DNA of 64,000 nt from Typha latifolia (Eukaryota > Streptophyta > Magnoliopsida > Poales > Typhaceae), in the NCBI GenBank assembly GCA_019914945.1, contig CM034105.1, forward strand, positions 9,734,001 to 9,798,000, read 5' to 3'. Below, one piece after another: positions 33,591 to 44,299 of the stretch (its first letter is position 1; each line of letters opens with the position of its first letter). The notes under the pieces were generated by a model. It did not search any database. It saw only the letters and a list, made by a program, of their open reading frames with translations, and was not told where the DNA came from. The translations under genes and the position numbers were made by a program.

Positions 33591-33967
33591 TTCATTTCAA
33601 CCTTGTCATTGTCCTGTTTCTCAATTTCCACATCAACTTCCGTTTCAATTTCTTCGTCATGTGTACCTGCAGGAACAAAAATAGTAGCTTCACTTATATC
33701 AGCAGTGGATTCATCTATAATAACATTAGCAGATTTCATAACAGTAGAAGTGTCAAGATTAAATACTCTATAGGCTTTGCTATTATTAGAATACCCTAAG
33801 AAGATGCCCTCACTACTCCTAGTATCAAATTTAGCAGATTTCATAACAGTAGGAGTGTGAATAAAGTTTACCTTTGGCGCCGCTAAAGAGTAACTAGATT
33901 GTTGATTAAACTTCAGTTTAGAGACATTTATCCATGATTGCTTTGAAAATGTGGTTGATGACCTCAA
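33560..33967 (-). pseudogene. Copia 1 integrase C-terminal part, fused to RT
   Basis: The 135-codon minus frame has KFDTRSSEGIFLGYSNNSKA, the well-known end of copia integrase, followed by an acidic linker. It then reaches, with no further integrase or RT N-terminal sequence, the block just before YVDD. The join is therefore an internal deletion that removes the first half of RT. Upstream of it the protease and integrase core are also missing. Confidence 0.82.
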
Positions 33968-34114
33968 GTTTTCTTCCTTTTGTATACTGGCAGAAACAAA
34001 GACAGTTTTATTATTATTTGAATTACTAGAGTATCTAATACCATACCTGTCTTTTCTAGAAATCTAAGCTTTTAAAATCTCGTATAGTTTGTTCTTCCCT
34101 TTAAGAAATATCAC

Positions 34115-35340
34115 TTATTTTTGCAATCGCTCTAGCTCAACTTCGTTAGTCTTCATCTTATTTTTCGCATTGTCAAGTTGTTCAAAAAAGTTTTTGACAC
34201 GTTCAAGTTCCAATTTGTACTTCTCCTCAAATTGATTTCTTTCTGATTCGATTATCTTGAGTCGTTGAAGTAGTCTAAGATTGCTTTTCTTGAGTTTAAA
34301 CAATTCCAGGTACAAGTCATTATATGCCTTTTGTATTTCAGATTCATGTTCCTTAGCTGGTAACATATCCTGATCATCTGTACTATCAATATCAACAACA
34401 GAGTCAGCATTAAATAGAGAGGAGGCAAAAGCTACAAAGTTTTCTTCGTCTTTTTCAAAATCATCATTAGATCCATTTGAGTCATCCCAAGTGACTTTCA
34501 TAGCTTTACCCTTCCTCTTAAGATGATTAGGGCATTCTTGTGCGATGTGTCCAAAACCAAAACATTCAAAACATCGAACTTTATTCTCAGAATTTTTATT
34601 TTTCTGTTTGACATTGTTGTTGCTTACCCTAGTATTCGAACTCATAGTATTCTTCTTTTTCACAAAGGCTTTGTTTTTCTCAAGTTTTTCAGCATTCAAC
34701 TTGTTTGACTTCCGAAAGAATTTATTGAACTTTTTGACGAACATAGCCAACATCTCAACATCTAAATCACCTTCATCATCCGACTCCTCTATATTTTGTT
34801 CAACTGTGGATAGGGCCATCCTTTGGACTTTCTCGGTTTTGAAAGGCTAGACTCAAATGTTTATAGATTTTCTACTAATTGTTCAACTTTTATAGAATCA
34901 ATATCCTTACTTTCCTCAATAGCTGTAACTTTCGCCTGAAACCTTTCTAGAAGAGACCTAAGGATTTTACGAACAATTCTATTTTTAGAAATTTTCTCTC
35001 CTAGGTTGAAACTGGAGTTGACTATATCACTCAGCTTTGCATAGAACTCATCAAATATCTCATTCTCCTCCATATATAGAGTTTCAAAACTAGTAGTCAA
35101 CCTCTAAAGTTTCGAAAGTTTTACAGTCATAGTTCCTTCGTGAGTAGTTTCTAAGATCATCCAAACTTCTTTTGCTATCTCACAAGTAAAAATTCTTCTA
35201 AATTCTTTCAAAAAAACACAACTAAAAATTGCATTTATTGTCTTGCTATTCCATCCAACTTTTTCATAATCTGCCTTATCCCATGACTCTATCAGTTTTT
35301 CAGCAAGTTTATCATCCACCATGTACATTGGTGGACTCTA
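34115..35340 (-). pseudogene. Copia 1 gag with intact zinc knuckle
   Basis: Two minus frames cover gag: 35328-34861 (capsid-type helices with YEKVGWNSKTINAIFSC, ETTHEGTMTVKLSKL and EENEIFDEFYAKLSDIVN) and 34819-34115. The second contains CFECFGFGHIAQECPNH, a complete C-x2-C-x4-H-x4-C knuckle, and ends in a Lys/Glu-rich coiled-coil-like tail. The frames are separated by small shifts. The long charged C-terminal part after the knuckle is typical of Sirevirus/Tork-like plant copia Gag, though I cannot place the lineage firmly. Confidence 0.87.
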
Positions 35341-35508
35341 ACCGTTCATAATGGAGAACCATACTCGCTCGTCTATAGAATTTAAGTAAGCTCTCATCCT
35401 AGCTTTCCAATATCCATAATTTGATCCATCTAGAATAGGAGGTCAAATAGACGATGGTCCATCTCTATGAAAATCCATGCCTATCTGATCTCTCTCTACA
35501 TGTGAGAG

Positions 35509-35527
35509 AACCTACTCTGATATCAAT
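35509..35527 (-). promoter_or_regulatory. Primer-binding site of copia 1
   Basis: On the minus strand, TTGATATCAGAGTAGG follows the LTR end directly. It is the initiator tRNA-Met type site with two changes from TTGGTATCAGAGC. It shows that 35528-36484 is the 5' LTR. Confidence 0.82.
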
Positions 35528-36484
35528 TGAAAAAACCCATAGACACACGTATGTACCTAAATCCTAGGTAATGATATCACTCGTTCGCTTAAGTAAAAGT
35601 CCGAAGAAATATTAAAAATAAAAGCAGAGATGAACGCCAAGATTTTAATATGGAAAAACCCAAACGGTAAAAAACCACGGATCCAAACTCGGATCACTAG
35701 AATAGTAGCAGTTACAAAACTGACTCACAAGACAAACCGTCGATCCTCATGACTTTGTTCTTCTCAGTCTTGCTCGCTAGAACTCACGACTCACTACTTC
35801 TCGTGATTGATATCCAACCTTAGTAGCCCTCGAGATTGATCTTTCGTCTAAATAACCCTTAAGAAGAAAGATGAAGCTTTTTAGGAGAGTAGGACCTTGT
35901 TAGTTGAAGAACCGATGTAGCCTCAAGAATTCTCCTTCAAAATTGCTTCTTCAACCATCCTAGAGTTAGGGCATCACTGTACTTATATAAGATCTCCAAG
36001 ATAGAGCCAAATCCAAGTTTATCCGAACTCACGAAAGTCCAAAAATTATAAACTTCGTAGGTGCGTTCGAACGCGGCCCGGGTGCGTTCGAACGGCCTAG
36101 ACTGTGTTCAAACGCACACAGAAACAACACTAACTATCTGTGTGAACGCATGTACCCGTGTTCAAACACGCTTGTGAACTCTGCTCTCTATCTGTGTGAA
36201 CGCATGTACCCGTGTTCGAACGCACTTGTAAACGCTGCTCTCTATCTATGCGAACGCATGAGCCCGTGTTCGAACGCGCTTGTAAACACTGCTCTCTGTC
36301 TGTGTGAACGCATGAGAACGCGCTGTGAATGCGGTGTGAACGCGATGTCTACTCATAAACTTTTCTCTAATAATCTTGCAATTCTTCAAAACAGATATTT
36401 TCTAGACTTATATAAAAGTTCATATACATGTATAAATACACTTAGAATATTTTGTACACAATTGCCAACAATAAAAACCTAACA
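35528..36484 (-). repeat. 5' LTR of copia element 1
   Basis: In plus orientation it starts TGAAAAAACCC and ends AAACCTAACA (minus-strand start TGTTAGGTTTTTATTG). It matches 28662-29756 apart from substitutions, one fewer 54-bp unit and the absence of about 84 bp after the first GTTCGAACGCGGCCCGG. The right flank TCATG is the target-site duplicate of TCCTG at 28657-28661. Confidence 0.92.
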
Positions 36485-36850
36485 TCATGGAAGGAGCTTT
36501 CTTATAAAATTATTTCTCTTTTTTTTTTGTTGGGCATGAACCTAAGGAGAAAGTGCAGCTAAAAAACCAAAAAAAAAAAAAATGGATCAAGGGTGTCGGT
36601 GCAGAAAACTCGTTGATATTGGATGACAGTTAAGAATTGGCCCTTTGTAATTTTAGGAACCGGAGGGTGTTAGTCTTATTTTGTTGGGTTGATATAATGA
36701 TAAGGGTTAGGTTAACTCCTTGTGGTGCTCACTACTTGTTTTGATGGAGATACTATATTTAAGTTTCAATGATATATTTAAGTCATTTGAAGGATAAAAA
36801 TAAAATGAATTTTGAGTTTATATGAAGTTTTATTTTAATTTTCTCTCTAT
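36485..36850 (+). pseudogene. L1-type LINE, 3' end
   Basis: The sequence directly after the copia LTR continues the LINE frame interrupted at 28661 (ending ISKKS) with WKELSYKIISLFFF. This is the usual last part of L1 ORF2, and a stop and an untranslated tail with T-rich and A-rich runs follow. The end point is an estimate. The clean frame closure shows that the copia element inserted into this LINE. Confidence 0.72.
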
Positions 36851-37109
36851 TTATTAGGGAGTGAACTTGGTTAAAAATAAAAAGATGTTTGGTTACTAAA
36901 CTTGCTAGGAGTCCTTAACCAAGTTCAAGGACTCATCCTGAACTCAAACCAAATGGGGGCTAATAGAATAAGAAATCCCCTAATTAATTAGAATCTTAGT
37001 CACTACATTTCCTTGAAACTTATAATCCTCATGTAAAATTTACCCTATCAGTTAGCCATCATGAGTTTAGACAAGATTACAAAATTGGCTAGATGTGTAA
37101 ATTTGCAAG

Positions 37110-37414
37110 AGGGAATAATTACACCTAGACTCCTCCTATTGTCTATTATCTAATATCTCTCAAGTCTAAAACCTTTGATGGTGTCAATAAAAAAAAAAAA
37201 TCAAATAATCATCTCTCTCTCAATTTTCTAAAATAGATCCTAAACTCTTAAAATTGACTCACATGACATTTTTAATGAAGAAATAAATAAATAATTAATG
37301 AAATCGGCATGTTGGAATTTTCATAAAGTATAGGGGTCAATGTGCCACAGAATATAAATTAGGCGGTCTATGTGACATGGGCAATAGTTCAAGAGATTTA
37401 GGTATAGTTATCCT
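37110..37414. mobile_element. Small inverted-repeat element (MITE family 1, copy 3)
   Basis: The left end AGGGAATAATTACACCTAGAC is mirrored by the right end GATTTAGGTATAGTTATCCT. The internal sequence (GGCGGTCTATGTGACATGGGCAATAGTTCAAG) matches the copies at 53625-53985 and 55095-55474. At 305 bp with no coding capacity, it is a non-autonomous DNA element. I cannot name the superfamily because target duplications are unclear. Confidence 0.7.
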
Positions 37415-37462
37415 AAAAAAACTGAAACTTATGTGAATACTTAGGTATACTCTTATACCAAT

Positions 37463-38652
37463 TGAAAAATGTAATGCCCTATGAGATGAGATCTATTACA
37501 CGCTATTGATAATAATATGTGAAAAATAAAGCGATCACAAACACAAAAGTTTTTACGTGAAAAAACCCAAAGCTGGGTTAAAAAACCATTGATCCAAACT
37601 TAGATTAAAATCAATCACTAAAATAGTTAACAAGAAGCTTACAGATCACCCGTCGATCCCCACGACTCAATCAATACCAACCTTGCTCGCTAGACCCGGT
37701 GACACACTGCTTCTCATGTTAGGTTTTCAGACCTCTATGACCCTCGAGGTTGATACTTTCATCTTAATGACCCTAGAGACATAGTTCTTCCAGATCAAAT
37801 GTAGATACGTTGAGATGGGTAAGATTCTGCACATTCCGTTTAAAGCTGAGAATTGATCTCTAATGCCTCCAAAAGATGATCTCTAGATTAATACTTGACG
37901 ATCCTCCATTCTAGGGTTAGATTAAACCCTTTTATATTCTTAGAGATAAGATAAATATCTCTTAAAGTACTATAAATATCTTTTAGAGATAAGATAAGAT
38001 CTCTTAGAGATAAGATAAATATCTTTTCAAAGATTCTCCACAAATTCTCTTAGAAATAAGATAAATAACTTTTAGAGATAAAGCCAAATCTAAGTCAAAT
38101 CAAGTCTCATATAACTCCAAAAATTGTAAATTACGTTGGTGCATTTGAATGCGGCTTAATTGTGTTCGAACACGGTGACTTAAAGTGTGAATGCGTTGTG
38201 AACGGCCAAATATGAACCTCTATATGTGTGAACGCCACCTCTGTATGTGTGAACGCCTGCGCAGGTATGTTCGAATGGCCAAAATAAGCTCTCTGTATGT
38301 GTAAAAATGGTGTGAACTCTTGCAGGGTGTGTTTGAACGCGGCCTGAATGCATTCGAACGCCCTATTTAAACGGCAGACTAAATAGTTGAATGCATAGTG
38401 CCTGTTTTTGTGCCTTTAGGTAAAATTTCATACTTTTTTAACCATTATGACACTGTTTAAGCACTTTAATAACGATTCTAAAATTATTTCGAATACTTTA
38501 ATTTTAAAATTAATTTTTCAGTTCAATATTTTTCATTAAATATCTCATATCTTGTGCATATGCTCATATATAAAATCTAAACATATTACATGAATATAAA
38601 TTATGTTTTGAAATACAATTTGCAAATTACATAAGTACAAATAAACCTAACA
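37463..38652 (-). repeat. LTR of copia element 2 with both pol and PBS neighbours
   Basis: In plus orientation it runs TGAAAAATG...CCTAACA, 1190 bp. Its layout resembles the copia 1 LTR (shared GTGAAAAAACCCAAA, GGATCCAAACT, AATCAATCACTA and GATCC..CACGACT blocks), but it is clearly diverged. The right flank holds the end of copia pol (FEEQFADVFKKG), making it a 3' LTR. Yet the left flank reads, on the minus strand, ATTGGTATAAGAG, a good primer-binding site. Between 38140 and 38370 it carries at least four GTTCGAAC-type words. It also contains four copies of an AGAGATAAGATAAATAT-like unit at 37940-38090. Confidence 0.75.
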
Positions 38653-40360
38653 TATCCCTTTTTAAAAACGTCAGCAAATTGTTCTTCAAAGGAAGAGACA
38701 AATTGTATGTCTCATCTATAAACGGTAAATTTGTAGATAAATACACTTGTATCAAGTTGTGCAATCTAGGTTCATATATATGATTAGGGCACATCACTAG
38801 TAAGAAAAGATTGAATCAAGCAAAAAAGATGGAGCTTGAATGTTACTAGTCTGAACAACAAATGTTACTTCTCACCTATATAAGAGGTTTAGGATCACTC
38901 AAGTTAAAAGGAGTGTGCATCTATCAAGTGTGCATTCTATTTTATCATAGCGCTTGTCTACTCCCACTATCGACACTTCAACTTCAGTTCAACAACCATG
39001 AGTGTCTAGTGGTGGGGATTGTAAGTGAATAATGTATCTACATTTTAGTGGATTGATTTGTGCGTGATCGGATCCGCAATTTTTTCCTCTTTATCACTAT
39101 CATGGGAGGTTTTCCTATGTTAAAAAATCTTTGACCTCGGTTTTTTTTTTGCTTTCCATATCTAGAGAATAAAATTATATTCGCGTCTCTCCAACCCTGT
39201 GAGAAACACCCATGAACTAACTAATGGAATAAACAACATAGCTAATATATGATTTTATGAGAGTTAGATAAATAATACTGCCAACTAATTGCCCATAAGG
39301 AGAGGAGCGTCAACTCCAAAGGATTGTTAACTGTCTTACTAGCATTAATCAAGCTTAAGTTGGAAAAAAAATCATATAAGTATTTGGTGTAAGAGAAGTA
39401 GTAACCTTTAGTACCTCAAGTGATATGAAGACCAAGAATGCTACTAAGATTTTCTAAGAAAGTGTTGAATATATATGCTAGTAGTATCATCATAATAATT
39501 GTATCATCAACATAAAGACAGAAGAATAATACCAGATATACTTCTCTAAATAAAGAGTGCAAAATCATAAGAACTAGAGAAAATCTTTAATAAATAATCT
39601 TAGAGCTGAATTTAGTCAATCAAGCTGTAAGAGCTAGATTGATATTACAATCAAATAATAAACTTGCAAACTTTGTATGGGAGGTGCCCAATGACGTCTG
39701 AAGGCTAGGCGGCAAAAGTTGGCTCAACCTAATAATCTGACTTGTAATCCAAATTTTAAATTAGTTTGTGTTTAGTCTAATTGAATTCGAGTCGTAAATA
39801 GGTTAACCTATCTAACCCAATTATTAATGAGCTTATGCTTATTTTTATTTCCTCAACTCATTTAATATGTTTATGATCCAACTCGCCTAACTGTTTATAA
39901 CACGTAACCCATTTTGACACGATAATATGTTTATGACTTGACTAATCTGTTTATGACCCGCACAATTTGCTTAAGACTCGACTAACTCGTTTATGATACG
40001 AAAAAAAATGCATTTATAATCCAAGAAAATCCATTTATAAGTCAAAAAATCTATTTATAATTTGATTATACCTATTTATAACCCGAATAACTTATATGTA
40101 TTTGAATAACCTATGCCACCCGATAACCCGTTTATGACATGTGCAACATGTTTAATAAATAGGTGATGTTTAATTTGTATTATCATGATCCAACTCCAAT
40201 CCGACTAACTTGACCAGATTGCCGCCGCTATCTAGAGGCAACATAGAGTCTTTCTTTGTAAGATTTTTTTGAGATGGGAGTATTTCTTTGTAGATTGCTA
40301 TTTAAGAAGCCAGTTTTAGCGTCCATTTGGAATAACTACTAAAGACAAATTACAACAGCT
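38653..40360 (-). pseudogene. Copia element 2 pol remnants
   Basis: Minus-strand pieces in order are QMDAKTGFLNS near 40330-40300 (the VKTAFLNG block of copia RT), LYVDDTIIMM near 39520 (catalytic YVDD block, intact aspartates) and QFVSSFEEQFADVFKKG at about 38715-38660 (RNase H end). Between the first two, repeat-like DNA (about 39700-40220) is inserted. Everything else has decayed beyond recognition. Confidence 0.7.
39700..40220. repeat. Degenerate tandem repeats around GTTTATGACCCG
   Basis: About a dozen loosely spaced copies of (G/C)TTTATGAC(C/T)(C/T)GA(C/A)TAA are seen between 39860 and 40140, followed by TTTATAA variants. The block is flanked by GGCTCAACCT and TTGACC..CCG and sits within the copia 2 pol remnants, so it is probably a separate inserted element. 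Superfamily unknown. Confidence 0.6.
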
Positions 40361-42240
40361 GCAAAGAAGCATCTAATAAAGGTTAGTCATACTATAAATT
40401 TAAAGTCTCTCGTATCCATACCATATTTCTTGTTTTCTTTTTTTTTCTTTTCTTTTCTTTAGAGAGATAATCTATACCATATTCTTGGATGAAACCCTTC
40501 ACAACAAACTTTATCTCCCTCTATCCATCCATTTGCTTGATTCACCACTAAATATATTCTAGGAGGTAATCAATCGAGTCTCAAGTATTAGTTGTAATAA
40601 GGGAATCTGACATTCAGTCATAGCTTTAAGACTATTGTAATTGTTAGCTAGGTTTTCCAATCAGCCGACTTGTGACCAAACAAAGTTATTCATGATGTAT
40701 TTTGTCTAGTTTCTAGAATATGAGTTGTGACACAATATCATATGAAGTTTGAAAGTTAAACAGAGGTTGTTGGAGCAAAGTTTGAAGAAGTGAAGGTTGG
40801 TTTCGAAGTTTACTGAAACAACTTCAAACGTAGTTTGAGCTCCCAAAATATTCAAGAGAAAGTCGAATATTCAAACTTGTTTGAACAATCTTCCAACATT
40901 TGAAGTTTGTTTAAAAAAATTTCAAATGAAATCCTCCCGAGAGCTCAAAAAAATTTAAGAGAATACATGGTATAAAATATTATGTTTCAGATTCTACGAA
41001 TCTTTTTAAATAATGTTATTGTGTATAGCTCTATTAATTGTTATATTATTAGAAAATACTGTATTTTAAATTTTTTTGTTTGCCACGAAATTGTCAAAAG
41101 AGAAATTTGTTAGATTTTATAGTTAGCAAATATGACCAGACAAAGTTAGTCATGATGAATTTTTTCTTGTTTTTATTGTACGAGTTGTAGCACAATGTCC
41201 TATAAAGTTTGGAATTTAAATAGAGTTAGCAACTTTTAAAGAATTGAAGGTCGGTTTAGAAGTTTGTTTGAACAACTTCAAACAAAATTCTCCCGAGAGA
41301 TCCAAAATAATTTAGGAGAAGAAGTGAAGGTCAAAAGTTTGAAGTCATTTGAATATACTCTGAATAAAATCCTCCCAAGAGCTCAAAAAAATTCAAGAGA
41401 TAGTCGTTATTTGAAGTCGATCAATCACATTTTGAACATTTGAAGTTTGTTTGAACAAACTTTAAACAAAGTCCTCCCAGGAGCTCCAAATTAAATTAAA
41501 GACTATACTAGAAGAATGGGTATTCAAACATGTTTGATTATGTCAGGAAAAGTTACCCATTTTAAATTTGAGTTAGAGTTTGAGTAGCTTACCTTTTGAG
41601 GGGCTATAAAAGAAAATCTTGATGAAAATAAGGCATCACTCCTAGAAGTTAAAAATCTCTTTGGAGATCACTCAAAGGAGGAATTCGAGAGAGAGTAGAT
41701 TTGTGAGGATTTAATGCTTCATCTTGTTGTGGTTCCACTATATTGAAAATTCTATTAAACGGTATCTTAAGAGTAATAAAATTAAGTCTACAACCTTAAG
41801 GCTCACCTACCAACCAATACGCTGAATATGGTCTCTTTCAACCTTCATGGGCAGTGGATTCGTTTGTAGATGATATCATAAAACTATGTTTTGTGATTCT
41901 TATTCTCTAAAAAGGCCTGCCATCCCCATGCATTACCTCTGTAACAAATAATCCTCCAATTAGGAATGTTACCTTGAGAATCCTTTTCCAACTCAAGTGC
42001 ACGAAAAGGAGCCAAAAGAGATCAACAAACACATGCCACGAACTCAACCCAACCCCCTACATACGCTCCCCCACCCTGTCTTAAAAGCATATTCCACCTC
42101 CAAGTTATCATTTCCAGGATCTTTACATTTGGCGACCTCCGCTTCCTTTCTTCCACCTCCCCTTCTTTACCACCTCATAAAGATACCCATTCTTAGCTGT
42201 CTCCTTTAATTTCCCATCCTATATTGGCTTGCTCCTTTCT
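40361..42240 (+). repeat. LTR-like direct repeats with CTCCCGAGAGCTC units
   Basis: Two diverged direct copies start at about 40630 and 41109 (TGTTAG...TATGACCAGACAAAGTTAGTCATGATG in the second). Within them a module of about 85-110 bp recurs: GAAGTTTGTTTGAACAAC, then CTCC(C/G)AGAGCTCAAAAAAATT and CAAGAGATAGTCG (near 40842, 40932, 41290, 41372 and 41476). TTTGTTTGAACAACTTCAAAC forms small hairpins. Near 41870 GATGATATCATAAAAC may be a decayed primer site. I read this as a degraded LTR element in plus orientation. Nothing codes from 40361 to 42240. Confidence 0.5.
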
Positions 42241-42272
42241 TCTACAACTATGCAAGATCCAGTAGCTATCAA

Positions 42273-42656
42273 ATGGACCAACTTACTACCTTATGCCCGG
42301 AGAACTCATTCAAGTATAACTCAACGTTATGCGCGTGCAACCCGGGATACTACTACTACACGAAGACCGGGCGGTGCGCCGCCTTGGAGGCCGCCGGAAG
42401 TGGGGACTGGGTGGTCGGTACGGGTGTAGGGACGGGCCCGACGTTTCTTGAGACGCTGCTGCCGCTTGGATCGGTGGAGAGTATCCTGCAGTCGGAGGTG
42501 GCGGTGGTTAGGGCGACCGTGGTGGCGGTGCTCGTCTGGCTCGCTTTCTGTGCCGCCGTGAGATTTGGGAGGACTGACGGCGGGAGGACGGTGTGGTTTC
42601 GGCTTCGCTGGAAGATCGGTTGCCTAGACCACCGGTTTGCTACCAAGCATTTGTTG
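42273..42656 (+). CDS. First exon, version 1, of a plant membrane-protein gene
   Basis: The frame opens at ATG 42273. It encodes a short N-terminus with CPENSFKYNSTLCACNPGYYY, a linker, a hydrophobic segment (VVRATVVAVLVWLAFCAAV, about residues 77-95) and a basic FRLRWKIGCLDHRFATKHLL end. After TTG at 42656 comes the donor GTTAGT. The second first exon at 49370-49742 has the same plan (YNSTLC.CNPG, LLVWL.LCAA, then RHWL at the donor). GC content is high here against AT-rich flanks. No copies of exons 2-4 lie between here and 49 kb. It is thus either an alternative first exon spliced to 53377 or an exon-1-only duplicate. Function unknown; predicted membrane protein. Confidence 0.7.
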
Positions 42657-44299
42657 GTTAGTATTTATTCTATCTCTTTCCTTTGTAGTGGTTTTGTGAC
42701 AATAGGGTATGGTTATGGTTTATGTTTACGCTTGCCTGCCATATATGCTTGTGCCATCCATATGGTTAGGTTGTTTAGCTTAGTGGGCCTTGGAAGGCTC
42801 ACACAATAGATTATAAGTGTAGTAATTAATTAACACTTAACAGCCATGCAATATTATGGAATAACACGTCGGAAATACTGTTGGTATTCAATCCCACACC
42901 GATCAGCTATGATACTACTTATTGTACGCGCAGTATAACATTAGCCGCGGAAAGTGTTTTGACACTCGAGGCTATTTGATTGAAAACTTTTTAAGATACT
43001 GCGTTAATAGATATAGTATTTAATTAAAAAATTATTATTTGGTTTAGCACATTAAGTCTGAAAAATAATATTTTAAAAAATTAATCAGACTCTGATACAA
43101 TCTGTTTGGCATCCACTTGGATTAAATGGATACCCAAAGAGTACATCTAGCCATCCCAATCGGATCCATCTTTCTCCTCTCATTTTAATCCCAACCTAAT
43201 CTCATCCTAACTCCCTCCTCTCATTTTGATTCCAACCAATCTCTTTCCTCTCCTCTCATTTTATTATCAACTCTAACTTATCTTTCGTCTCATCTCTTCT
43301 ATTTTCATCTAATTAAACATTTGTTTAATTACTAAATACATCATTATGGAATATAATTAATCAAACCGGTTTAACAAAAAAATCGTTATGAAATATAATC
43401 AACTAAATAATCCATTTGTTTATCTAGATACATAGAGACATATGTATCTCTTAATACACATGTATTTCTAAATACAAGAAACCAAACGATCACTAATGTA
43501 TAATTTGATCAATCAAACACTAAGAAAGAATAAAATAATCACAAAAACACATATACGGAGATTAAAAAATCCTCTGCAATAGAGAAGAAAACTACTGGGC
43601 AATTATATATTCACTATGTAAGATACAAAAGTATGTAGATTCTAAAATATTTAGGATAAACTAATATAAGAAGCACACCCACTTATACATAACTGGCTAA
43701 TGCAAAAACTCATTCTCTCTTATCGCATATTATTGTTATTCAGTTAGTGGCTCCTTAATGACCTTTTATAGAACAACCCACTAGTGTATCTCACACACTA
43801 CACACCTCTGCCTGATACTATGTACTATCGCATCTTTTATGTGCCTCTTGCATATCCATCTTGGACTCTTAGTGCATCTACCATGTACCACTCCTCACCG
43901 TATGGAAGTCTAGCCCTCTATATTTTTATATACGCACCCAAATCTTATGTCATTCTCCTAGTTAAATTAGCGTACACTCTTAATCCATTTAGGAGACATT
44001 ATGCAATCTCCTAATTTAACTAAAAAAAACCTATCATTGTGTCCTACTCTATTAAGGAAGCTAAAGCTTCATATATTCAATTAGAACATATTGTGTAATT
44101 TAGTATAAAATATATAATTTAAGTACGAAATAATTGTAGGAAGGTGAGTGATCTTCTTATTCTAAAACTAAGGAATATACTTACACAAGCAATTCTAGAT
44201 AACACTACTTATTTTAGCAAGGACATCCAACTAAACACATTATAGCATATCAATACAAATGTAAGATAACACTGAAACAGTTAAAATATCACATGATTC
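42657..44299. other. AT-rich spacer, no gene seen
   Basis: No coding region or known element is recognised. CTCTCATTTT(A/G)ATTCC-like units repeat between 43170 and 43265. Short AAATACA/TGTATTT-type inverted stretches near 43430-43480 could be the end of a small transposon. Confidence 0.4.
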
